This document shows, piece by piece, positions 24,875 to 32,685 of a stretch of 44,216 bases of DNA. The notes under the pieces are model-generated. The model was not told the DNA's origin and did not search any database. It was given only the letters and a program-made list of their open reading frames with translations. The position numbers and the translations under genes are program-made. Every line of letters starts with the position of its first letter. Positions within the stretch are counted from its first letter, which is position 1. Origin of the DNA: Lachnospiraceae bacterium UBA3641 (GTDB lineage: Bacteria; Bacillota; Clostridia; Lachnospirales; Lachnospiraceae); NCBI GenBank assembly GCA_002373875.1, contig DFKQ01000010.1:1-44216 (forward strand), read 5' to 3'.

Positions 24875-25981
24875 ATGGAAGCGTTTAAATATGCACTTCT
24901 TAAAATAATAAACGGCGAGCGTAAGATAAATGAACGAAGGAAATACGTTATAACCGGTATTGCCCTGTCACTTGTTCATTTCTTTTTTATGTGCCTGTTT
25001 CTTGCACTTGGTGTCAGGGTGATGTTTATTTACAATTTTGTCGTAGTCCTGATGTATACCTGTATTGCGATCATAACCGGCAGGGTGGCAAGGTATACCT
25101 ACATTTTCATCGTGACGTTTATCGAGATACTTTTACATTCGGTTCTGGCCTCACTGATGCTTGGCTGGAACTGGGGCTTCATGACATATACTCTCAGTCT
25201 TATACCCGCATCCTTTTATATCGCTTATACGGTCGATTATTTTAAGAAGAAGCTGAGGATACCGGCTATAGCATCGGGAATAGTATTTATATGCTTTCTG
25301 CTGGTACGGGAGATATCAACAAGTATCGGTCCGATGTATGATGCTGATATACCGGTCAGGGCCGTACACGGAACCTATCTTTTCAACATGATGCTCACCT
25401 TCGTTTTTCTGTGGGTTGTTGCCTTCCTCTTCTCTCTTGAGGTTTATTATATGCAGCATAATCTTGAGAATGAGAACATATCTCTTGAACAGCTTGCCAG
25501 TTTTGATCCGCTGACCCATCTGCTGAACAGAAGGAGCATGAATTCCTATCTTGAAGAATCATGCTACAGGGTAAAGAAAAAACGCGGGAAATTCAGCATT
25601 ATAATGGCCGATATAGATGACTTTAAAAAGATTAACGACACTTACGGACATGCGGTGGGCGATATGGTATTGGTAGAGGTTGCCTCCACCATAATAAAGG
25701 AAGTCCGTGATGAAGACTGCGTATGCCGGTGGGGCGGTGAGGAGATACTTATCCTGGTCAGGTCGGGCATGGAACAGGCGAAGAACGTGGCATGGCGTAT
25801 CTGCAGGGGAGTGGCCGGTAAAACGTTAGAAGTAAAGGATGAGAGTATTAAGGTTACAATGACTCTGGGCGTTGCCGAATACAGGGATGACGAGACCATA
25901 GACGAGGTGGTCGGAAGGGCCGATAAGAGGATGTATGACGGCAAGCTGCGCGGCAAGAACCGGGTAGTGTGCGATAAATAA
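24875..25981 (+). CDS. Membrane-bound diguanylate cyclase
   Basis: This is a 368-residue protein from ATG 24875, which has AAGGA upstream; ATG 24860 (MIRNQ) is an alternative. There are about six transmembrane helices between residues 25 and 200 and no obvious sensor fold. The GGDEF domain (about 215-367) has MADIDDFKKINDTYGHAVGD and the active-site loop Gly287-Gly288-Glu289-Glu290-Ile291, a functional GGEEI-type variant. It sits between cobS and cobU on the same strand, separated by 86 and 28 bp. A membrane signal could tune cyclic di-GMP alongside cofactor synthesis, but the link may be accidental. Confidence 0.88.
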   Translation: MEAFKYALLKIINGERKINERRKYVITGIALSLVHFFFMCLFLALGVRVMFIYNFVVVLMYTCIAIITGRVARYTYIFIVTFIEILLHSVLASLMLGWNWGFMTYTLSLIPASFYIAYTVDYFKKKLRIPAIASGIVFICFLLVREISTSIGPMYDADIPVRAVHGTYLFNMMLTFVFLWVVAFLFSLEVYYMQHNLENENISLEQLASFDPLTHLLNRRSMNSYLEESCYRVKKKRGKFSIIMADIDDFKKINDTYGHAVGDMVLVEVASTIIKEVRDEDCVCRWGGEEILILVRSGMEQAKNVAWRICRGVAGKTLEVKDESIKVTMTLGVAEYRDDETIDEVVGRADKRMYDGKLRGKNRVVCDK

Positions 25982-26009
25982 GGAGTCCGGAAATAATATA
26001 TATCGTGAA

Positions 26010-26585
26010 ATGACTATGAAGGTGATAATCGGTAAGCCAAACAGCGGCAAGTCCCTCCTTGCGGAGAAGCTTGCCGTTTCATACGGGAAGCCCCTGTTCT
26101 ATCTTGCGACCATGAAGGTTATGGACGAAGATGGGCTTAAAAGGGTCGAAAAACACCGCAGCCAGCGTGAGGGCAAGGGATTTATAACCATAGAGTGTGA
26201 ATATGATATAAGGAAGGCCGTGGATGTGATCCGGGATATCGTGTCCGCGGATACAGGCTCCGGCGGATTTCAAGAGAGTGATCCCCTGCAAACCGGTGCC
26301 GGTAAGATAAGGGCGACGGTCCTTTTGGAATGTGTGGCCAATCTTGTGGGAAACGAGCTGTATGATAATCCGGACAGGCCCTGGAGCGGGGATCCGATGA
26401 AGGCCAGAGCGGAAGAGTTCGTAAGGACGATCACGGAAGATATTAAATATCTTGATGATCACGTTGAAAACCTTATCATCGTATCAAGTGAGTATGAGGC
26501 CGGCGAGAATGCTGATGCCGAGACATGGCTGTATGTGAACCTGCTTAACAAGGTTAACAGGCGTGTTATAGATTCATATTCTTAA
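26010..26585 (+). CDS. cobU: Adenosylcobinamide kinase / guanylyltransferase
   Basis: This is a 191-residue protein from ATG 26010, or 189 from ATG 26016, which gives the more usual MKVIIGKPNSGKSLLAEKLA. The P-loop GKPNSGKS departs from the common GGxRSGKS but retains the Lys-Ser. Other CobU marks are FYLATMKVMDEDGLKRVEKH with the HRSQR guanylylation-site region, VLLECVANLVGNELYD and NLIIVSSEYEAG. A short variable loop (about 78-95, GSGGFQESDPLQTG) is unusual. It phosphorylates cobinamide and adds GMP. No strong ribosome site is seen. The 3' end overlaps the convergent lipase-like gene by 20 bp. Confidence 0.85.
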   Translation: MTMKVIIGKPNSGKSLLAEKLAVSYGKPLFYLATMKVMDEDGLKRVEKHRSQREGKGFITIECEYDIRKAVDVIRDIVSADTGSGGFQESDPLQTGAGKIRATVLLECVANLVGNELYDNPDRPWSGDPMKARAEEFVRTITEDIKYLDDHVENLIIVSSEYEAGENADAETWLYVNLLNKVNRRVIDSYS

Positions 26586-27933
26586 GCTCATTTACAAGCT
26601 TGATATAGAATTCCCTCACATCAAATTCCGGGATATTTTCCCTGTTAAGGTCGATCATATCTCCGTGTGAGATCCCCCGATCGCCACTGACTGTCAGATA
26701 CTTAAAGTCACGGCCCCATTCGAAGGATTCCTTACCGACAAGTCCGTCATTCTCTCCGTCGAAGTATTTTACAAGCAGATAGGACATGTTTAAGGGGAAA
26801 CGGCCGCCGCGTCCGCGGGAGAGCCTTGATCCCACGCTTCTGTATATTATGGTTCCGATATCCTTAACATCCTCATTGAACTTCTCGCAGGCGCTGTGGG
26901 TCAGATCCCCTACGGCTTTAAGAAAATCGGGGTGCTCATCCCCTAAGCTTTTGAAGGCGCTGTTGTACTTCTGAGCGATCAAAAGCTGTTCCTTTTCAGG
27001 TATCTTATTGAGCAGGTAGTCGGCAAATTCACATCCTCTGTGGGGAGTATTGATGGTGGTAAGAGAGGCCACGTACTTATCCGCTCCGCACTTGCTTATG
27101 GCATATCTCATATCAAGACCGCCCTTGGAGTGGGCGATGACATTTATCTTTTCACAGCCTGTTTCCCTGACAAGCTTCTCGATACGGTCCGCCAGTTCCT
27201 GTCCGCATTCCGCTACGGAGGCGGCTGACTGATGTTCCCCGTAATAGATGGTCGCCCCGTTGTCTTCAAGTGCCTTAGGGATCCTTCCCCAGTAATTAAA
27301 ATATTTAAAGTCACGGAAGAAGACCCCATGGACTAAAAGGATGGGATATCTGGTCTTGCAAACAGCCATATCCTTTCTTAGAGCGTCAACGATCTGTCTT
27401 GCATTTTCAAAATCAACCTCAGCCGAAACAATGGATATGATCTTCGCAAGGAGTATAAGATTCAACACAGGGATGAAACCGCACGCCAGACCAAGGATAC
27501 GCCATTTCAGAGCCAGCTGTTCGCTTGTTATGTAAACCCGAACCATTCCGGCGAAAAAGAGCACCGTCATAACCGCAAGGGTTATAAGGGTATTCAAAAG
27601 CCAGAAAGCGGGCAGATCGATTAATGATGGAAGGGGTGTCTGGCCTGTCCACATGAAAAGATTGAGTAAAATAAGCATAAAGCAGCTTATGCAGAATAAG
27701 ACAAGGAGATTGAGGCCGTTCCGAAGGGTCTTAATTCGTTTGCCGAATACGGGCGGATAGAGTCTTGACGGTGATATGAGCATGACGATCAGTATAAGCC
27801 ATCCGTCAAAAATTGTGTTCATCCCGCCGAAAAGGCCGGTATATAAGAGAAGATAGGTATTGGCTGCCGCGATGATGCCCAGTACCGCGATCGCATCCAG
27901 TATTGACATCCAGAAGCTTTTAAGAGATTTCAT
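26566..27933 (-). CDS. Membrane-anchored lipase-like alpha/beta-hydrolase
   Basis: This is a 455-residue protein. About five hydrophobic helices occupy residues 10-175 (MSILDAIAVLGIIAAANTYL, then VMLISPSRLYP, LVLFCISCFMLILLNLF and others). The hydrolase domain starts at about 193 with YPILLVHGVFFRDFKYFNYW, typical of bacterial triacylglycerol lipases. The nucleophile elbow is IAHSKGGLD; a candidate acid lies in DGENDGLV and the His in ISHGDMIDL. A multi-helix anchor on a lipase fold is uncommon and suggests action on membrane lipids. Upstream of ATG 27933 only a weak GAAAGAA is seen. Substrate unknown. Confidence 0.78.
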   Translation of the reverse strand: MKSLKSFWMSILDAIAVLGIIAAANTYLLLYTGLFGGMNTIFDGWLILIVMLISPSRLYPPVFGKRIKTLRNGLNLLVLFCISCFMLILLNLFMWTGQTPLPSLIDLPAFWLLNTLITLAVMTVLFFAGMVRVYITSEQLALKWRILGLACGFIPVLNLILLAKIISIVSAEVDFENARQIVDALRKDMAVCKTRYPILLVHGVFFRDFKYFNYWGRIPKALEDNGATIYYGEHQSAASVAECGQELADRIEKLVRETGCEKINVIAHSKGGLDMRYAISKCGADKYVASLTTINTPHRGCEFADYLLNKIPEKEQLLIAQKYNSAFKSLGDEHPDFLKAVGDLTHSACEKFNEDVKDIGTIIYRSVGSRLSRGRGGRFPLNMSYLLVKYFDGENDGLVGKESFEWGRDFKYLTVSGDRGISHGDMIDLNRENIPEFDVREFYIKLVNELKNMNL

Positions 27934-28044
27934 AATTATATTCTTTCGTGGTTTTTAAGATTTATGTTATATCAACATTATACATAAAACGGATACGTAT
28001 AAATAGTGCAAATTGAACAAAATTCAAAAAATCATCTTTTGGGG

Positions 28045-28073
28045 TTGCGGAAAACGTTTTCCTAATTTAATGT
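28045..28073 (+). promoter_or_regulatory. Glycogen phosphorylase promoter with internal operator
   Basis: TTGCGG (28045-28050) and TAATGT (28068-28073) are separated by 17 bp. The perfect palindrome GGAAAACGTTTTCC (28049-28062), with a central CG as in LacI-family operators, overlaps the -35 and spacer, so repression is likely. It differs from the TTATGCGCATAA sites, implying CcpA or another LacI-type protein. Confidence 0.6.
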
Positions 28074-28108
28074 TATATAAAACTCATGTAATTATTCAGG
28101 AGGAACAC

Positions 28109-30373
28109 ATGGAAACAAAACTTAACGCAATAACGATGGAACTCTACAACAAACAGATACAGACCTGCACGGACAGGGAACTCTATTATGCCCTGCTTAC
28201 ATTCGTCAAGAAGCAGATGGGTGAGAAGAAGATCATAAGCGGCCCCAAGAAGGTCTACTACATTTCGGCTGAATTCCTCATAGGTAAGCTTTTGTCAAAT
28301 AACCTTATCAATCTGAAGCTCTATGATGAGGTAGCTGATGTCCTTAAGAAGAACGGCAAGTCACTTGCGGCCATTGAGGAGATCGAGCCGGAACCTTCAC
28401 TGGGCAACGGAGGTCTCGGAAGGCTGGCGGCCTGCTTCCTTGATTCGATGGCAACCCTTGGGATACCCGGAGACGGTATAGGCCTTAACTACCACTTCGG
28501 CCTTTTTAAGCAGGTGTTTAAGGATCATAAGCAGACAGCTGAGAAGAATGACTGGATAGCATCCAAGAGCTGGCTTCACGATACCGACATTTCTTATGAG
28601 GTTGCCTTCGGCGACCGCAAGGTAAAGAGCAGGCTCTATGATATAGACATCATCGGGTATGATAACGGTCTTAACAAGCTTCATCTCTTTGATATCGAAA
28701 CAGTTGATGAATCACTGGTAAAGGACGGGATTGACTTTGACAAGGAGGCTATAGAGAAGAACCTTACCTTATTCCTTTATCCGGATGATTCGGATGAGGC
28801 AGGAAATCTTCTCAGGATATACCAGCAGTATTTTATGGTAAGCAGCGGAGCGCAGATGATCCTTGAAGATGTTAAGAGCAAGGGTATTGATCTTCACAAA
28901 CTGGGTGATCATGTATCCATTCAGATCAACGACACTCATCCCACAATGGTGATCCCGGAGCTTATAAGGCTTCTTACCCTGAAGGAGGGCTTCTCGTTCA
29001 AGGAAGCTGCCGAGGTTGTCAGCAGGACATGTGCCTATACCAACCACACGATCCTTGCCGAAGCGCTTGAGAAGTGGCCCCTTTCATATCTTGAGAAGGT
29101 GGTTCCCCAGCTCGTGCCCATAATCAAGGAGCTTGACAGACTGGTGGTAAGGAAATACCGTGATGAGCGTGTGTGGATAATAGATGAAGATGACAGGGTA
29201 CATATGGCCCATATAGATATCCATTACGGTTATTCCATAAACGGTGTTGCGGCGCTTCATACGGAGATACTTAAGAAGTCAGAGCTCAAGCCCTTTTATG
29301 ATATATATCCCGGGAAGTTCAACAATAAGACCAACGGCATCACCTTCCGCCGCTGGCTCATGTCCTGCAACCGTGAGCTGTCAGAGGAGATCACAGAGCT
29401 TATCGGAGAGGGATGGAAGAAGGATGCGGATGAGCTTAAGAAGCTGCTTGAATATAAGGATGATACAACCGTGCTTGATAAGATCGCGGCCATCAAGAAG
29501 GATAAGAAGCTTGAGCTGGCAGCCTATATTAAGGAGAAGGAAGGCGTTGCTATCGATCCCGAGTCCATCTTCGACATACAGATCAAGCGTATGCACGAGT
29601 ATAAGCGTCAGCAGATGAACGCCCTTTATATCATCCATAAATATCTTGAGATAAAGTCAGGCAAGAAGCCCCTGCGTCCAATGACCTTTATCTTCGGAGC
29701 CAAGGCTGCACCGGCTTATGTGATAGCGCAGGATATAATCCATCTTATCCTGGTCCTTCAGGAGATCATCAATAATGACCCGCAGGCATCAGCCTATATA
29801 AAGCTTGTTATGGTTGAGAATTACAACGTAAGCTATGCCGAGAGGCTCATTCCCGCATGCGATATCTCCGAGCAGATATCCCTTGCCAGCAAGGAGGCGT
29901 CGGGAACAGGCAACATGAAGTTCATGTTAAACGGCGCCGTAACACTCGGAACCATGGACGGTGCCAACGTTGAGATATGTGACCTTGTGGGCAGGGATAA
30001 CATATACGTCTTCGGTGAGGATTCCGATACGGTAATCAAGCACTACGAAAAGGCTGATTACGTATCCCGGGACTATTATAAGAAGAGCAAGGTCATAAAG
30101 GAGGCGGTTGATTTCATAGTAAGCAAGGAAGCCTTAAAGGTCGGAGATAAGGAGAACCTTGAACGCCTCTACAACGAACTCCTTAATAAGGACTGGTTCA
30201 TGACCCTGCTTGACCTTGAGGATTATATAAAGGTCAAGGATCAGGCATTTGCGGATTATGAAGATACTGATACCTGGCGTAAGAAGATGCTCGTGAACAT
30301 CGCGGGGGCCGGCTTCTTCTCATCCGACAGGACTATTGCGGAATATGACCGAGATATCTGGCATACCAGGTAA
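28109..30373 (+). CDS. glgP: Glycogen/maltodextrin phosphorylase
   Basis: This is a 754-residue GT35 enzyme. ATG 28109 is chosen for the AGGAGG 5 bases upstream; the 32-codon extension to 28013 would run through the promoter. The PLP-binding Lys604 lies in EASGTGNMKFMLNGAVTLGT. Other conserved stretches are EPSLGNGGLGRLAACFLDSM and QIKRMHEYKRQQMNALY. It is shorter than the 800-840 residues of animal or E. coli enzymes, lacking N-terminal regulatory extensions, as is usual in Clostridia. It releases glucose 1-phosphate from alpha-1,4-glucans, complementing MalQ. Confidence 0.95.
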   Translation: METKLNAITMELYNKQIQTCTDRELYYALLTFVKKQMGEKKIISGPKKVYYISAEFLIGKLLSNNLINLKLYDEVADVLKKNGKSLAAIEEIEPEPSLGNGGLGRLAACFLDSMATLGIPGDGIGLNYHFGLFKQVFKDHKQTAEKNDWIASKSWLHDTDISYEVAFGDRKVKSRLYDIDIIGYDNGLNKLHLFDIETVDESLVKDGIDFDKEAIEKNLTLFLYPDDSDEAGNLLRIYQQYFMVSSGAQMILEDVKSKGIDLHKLGDHVSIQINDTHPTMVIPELIRLLTLKEGFSFKEAAEVVSRTCAYTNHTILAEALEKWPLSYLEKVVPQLVPIIKELDRLVVRKYRDERVWIIDEDDRVHMAHIDIHYGYSINGVAALHTEILKKSELKPFYDIYPGKFNNKTNGITFRRWLMSCNRELSEEITELIGEGWKKDADELKKLLEYKDDTTVLDKIAAIKKDKKLELAAYIKEKEGVAIDPESIFDIQIKRMHEYKRQQMNALYIIHKYLEIKSGKKPLRPMTFIFGAKAAPAYVIAQDIIHLILVLQEIINNDPQASAYIKLVMVENYNVSYAERLIPACDISEQISLASKEASGTGNMKFMLNGAVTLGTMDGANVEICDLVGRDNIYVFGEDSDTVIKHYEKADYVSRDYYKKSKVIKEAVDFIVSKEALKVGDKENLERLYNELLNKDWFMTLLDLEDYIKVKDQAFADYEDTDTWRKKMLVNIAGAGFFSSDRTIAEYDRDIWHTR

Positions 30374-30381
30374 GACCAAAA

Positions 30382-30711
30382 GTGACATCGGTTAAGATGG
30401 CTATAGGATCTATGCCGGATAGTCTCTTGATCAAGAAGTTTCTTGTTGTTCTTAATAAGGAGGTTGAAGGTATGCTCGATAAAGAATATAACGAAGCCGA
30501 AGTAAAGGAACTCTTTTTGGCAGATGGAAGGGAGCAGGGAATTGAACAGACCCTAGTTACGCTAATCTGTAAGAAACTTGTTAAAGGAAAAACTGTTAAG
30601 GTCATAGCTGAAGAAGTAGAAGAACCGGTTGAATATGTGACAAAGGTATGCAAGATAGCTTCCAAGTATCTACCGGATTACGATGTTAATAGAATAATGG
30701 CGGAATTATAA
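30382..30711 (+). pseudogene. C-terminal remnant of an Rpn/YhgA-like nuclease-transposase gene
   Basis: The likely translated part starts at ATG 30472 after GGAGG and has 79 residues: MLDKEYNEAEVKELFLADGR, then EQGIEQTLVTLICKKLVKGK and a helical tail. This matches the C-terminus of Rpn-family (PD-(D/E)XK) proteins common in Lachnospiraceae; the nuclease core is absent. Codons 1-30 from 30382 still resemble the preceding family segment (LIKKFLVVLNKEVEG), so it is a truncated gene rather than a new small one. A short product could still be made and might act as a dominant-negative, but there is no evidence for that. Confidence 0.6.
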
Positions 30712-30764
30712 ACGATGTTTGTCTGATAAGAAATAGATTGAGTAATATAAAAAGAGGAAAAAAC

Positions 30765-32306
30765 ATGATCGAATGGTTAAAAAAAGCAGTGTTTTACGAG
30801 ATCTATCCCCAGTCCTTCTGCGACTCAAACGGTGACGGGATAGGTGACTTTAACGGAATAATAAGTAAGCTCGACTATATAAAAAGCCTGGGAGCGAATG
30901 CGCTGTGGATCAATCCCTGCTTCGATTCACCCTTTAAGGATGCGGGATATGACGTAAGGGATTACAAGAAGGCGGCAGAACGCTACGGTACGAACGAGGA
31001 CCTGTATCGCCTCTTTGAAGAGGCCCATAAACGGGACATTAAGGTCCTGCTCGACCTTGTACCGGGTCATACAAGTGAAGAACATGAGTGGTTCAAGGCA
31101 AGCGGTAAGGCCGGGAGGAATGAGTATTCAGACAGATATATATGGACTGACGGGTGGCTTACGGGTATAGAGGGTCATCCTTATATAGGCGGTGAGTGCG
31201 ACAGAAACGGCACGTATATGCTCAATTTCTTCAAGTGCCAGCCGGCCCTTAATTACGGATTTTACAAGCCGATCAAGCCCTGGCAGCAGGCCATTGATGA
31301 TGAAGGTCCTCTTGCAACCAGGGAGGCCATCCGCGATGTGATAAGGTTCTGGCTGTCACACGGCTGTGATGGTTTCAGGGTAGATATGGCATTTTCTCTG
31401 GTTAAGGATGATGACGAAGAAAAAACGGGAACCTGTAAGGTGTGGCGTGATATATTCGGTCCCATAAGGGAGGAATATCCTGATGCAGCCTTTGTGGCGG
31501 AATGGAGCGACCCTGAGCTTTCGATCCTGTCGGCTGGATTTGATATGGATTTCTATTTAAATGAGAAGGGCAACGGCTTTAATTCACTTCTTCGCGATTA
31601 TCAGGTGAATAAGGAGGATGCTTCGTATTTTCGCAGAAAGGATAAGTGCGATATCACCCGGTTTTTAGAGGAATATCTGCCGATGTATTACAATACAAAG
31701 GCGAAGGGCTTTATATCCCTTATAACCTGTAACCATGATACGACAAGGCCGGCCTATAATCTGTCACCTGATGAATTGAAGGTTGCATACGCGACCCTTA
31801 TTACCCTGCCCGGAGTGCCTTTTATATACTACGGGGATGAGATAGGCATGCGTTATCTTGATGTAAGCACCAAGGAAGGCGGGTACGTAAGAACCGGAAG
31901 CCGTACTCCCATGCAGTGGGACAACTCGGCCAATCTGGGATTCTCATCGGCAGATGCCGACAGGCTCTATCTTCCCGTGGATGCTTCGGCCGATGCTCCG
32001 ACCGTGGAAGGTCAGGAGAAGGATACCTCTTCACTTCTTAATACGGTGCGCAGGATAGTTGAATTCAAGTCATCAAGCAGTGATTTTGACGCTGACGGCG
32101 ATTTTGCGGTAATACGCGCAGGAGAGTCGGAGCCCTTCGTATATAAGAGGGGAAGCCATGTGTGCATGGTCAATCCTTCGGCATCTTCGTTTACGATAAG
32201 CGACAAGCTGTTTGCGGGAACAAAGCCCGTATTTTCCATAGGGTCCCTTAAGGTGGAGGGCGACACCGTAACTATCGGCCCTGGTTCATTCGGCATCGTA
32301 AGATAG
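30765..32306 (+). CDS. GH13 alpha-amylase-family glucosidase
   Basis: This is a 513-residue cytoplasmic enzyme. ATG 30765 follows AAAGAGGAAA; an upstream in-frame ATG at 30738 lacks a site. The GH13 catalytic residues are visible: nucleophile Asp207 in GCDGFRVDMAF, acid/base Glu246 in VAEWSDP, and Asp325 in TCNHDTTR. Region I reads DLVPGHTS rather than the usual DxVxNH, replacing Asn by Gly. A short C-terminal beta-domain follows. It probably hydrolyses alpha-glucosidic bonds of maltodextrins or isomalto-oligosaccharides; the Gly change makes specificity uncertain. It follows glgP and the Rpn remnant. Confidence 0.85.
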   Translation: MIEWLKKAVFYEIYPQSFCDSNGDGIGDFNGIISKLDYIKSLGANALWINPCFDSPFKDAGYDVRDYKKAAERYGTNEDLYRLFEEAHKRDIKVLLDLVPGHTSEEHEWFKASGKAGRNEYSDRYIWTDGWLTGIEGHPYIGGECDRNGTYMLNFFKCQPALNYGFYKPIKPWQQAIDDEGPLATREAIRDVIRFWLSHGCDGFRVDMAFSLVKDDDEEKTGTCKVWRDIFGPIREEYPDAAFVAEWSDPELSILSAGFDMDFYLNEKGNGFNSLLRDYQVNKEDASYFRRKDKCDITRFLEEYLPMYYNTKAKGFISLITCNHDTTRPAYNLSPDELKVAYATLITLPGVPFIYYGDEIGMRYLDVSTKEGGYVRTGSRTPMQWDNSANLGFSSADADRLYLPVDASADAPTVEGQEKDTSSLLNTVRRIVEFKSSSSDFDADGDFAVIRAGESEPFVYKRGSHVCMVNPSASSFTISDKLFAGTKPVFSIGSLKVEGDTVTIGPGSFGIVR

Positions 32307-32340
32307 CTTCCATTAAAGGGGAAAATAGAATAGATAGAAA

Positions 32341-32400
32341 AGATCCTTCACTGCGTTTGGGATGACGGAAATGTATCATTCTGAGCGTAGCGAAGAATCT
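32341..32400. repeat. 60-bp HSERSEE-type palindromic element
   Basis: An imperfect palindrome has left arm AGATCCTTCACTGCGTTTGG and right arm ending GCGTAGCGAAGAATCT. The right half translates as YHSERSEESE, the familiar reading of a widespread CATTCTGAGCG-type interspersed repeat found in many bacterial phyla. It lies just after the GH13 gene and runs into the start of the PAS fragment ORF. Confidence 0.75.
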
Positions 32401-32412
32401 GAACCCTTCATT

Positions 32413-32685
32413 ATGAAACTTTCAGACATGTCATTCCTTGATGCCAAGCACAGCTCCATAACCTACACATATAACCGGACATCCCGGGCAGTCGAACTCA
32501 ACGGTGCGGTTGAACAGATACTCGGTAAGGAGTTTGTGGGTCTTGCTTCGCTAAATCTCATGACCCTGATCGAACGGCTGCATCCGGATGATCAGGATTT
32601 TATAAAGGCACTCAAAAAGAAGCAGAGGATCGGGGATGATCTCCGATCCTCTTTCTCATTCTTAAGAAATCTTATATGTGAGTGA
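32413..32685 (+). pseudogene. PAS-domain fragment
   Basis: From ATG 32413, 90 residues read SSITYTYNRTSRAVELNGAV and later LMTLIERLHPDDQDFIKALK. The ELNGAVEQILG and HPDD strings are typical of a PAS_3 fold at the N-terminus of clostridial GGDEF proteins. The second half of the PAS fold and any output domain are missing; instead the frame runs through a terminator hairpin and into the antisense of the phosphorylase 3' end. There is no ribosome site. An in-frame ATG at 32362 lies inside the HSERSEE repeat. It is probably a decayed gene fragment. Confidence 0.55.
32624..32652. terminator. Bidirectional terminator between convergent units
   Basis: AGAGGATCGG (32624-32633) pairs with CCGATCCTCT (32643-32652). 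Downstream on plus is TTCTCATTCTT; on minus the exit is GCTTCTTTTTGAG. It separates the plus-strand GH13/PAS fragment from the minus-strand phosphorylase. Confidence 0.75.

Noticed and set aside
26680..26700. CGCCACTG-like string suggestive of a cobalamin riboswitch core
   Set aside because: It lies within the lipase-like coding region, downstream of the cobalamin genes, without other riboswitch stems.
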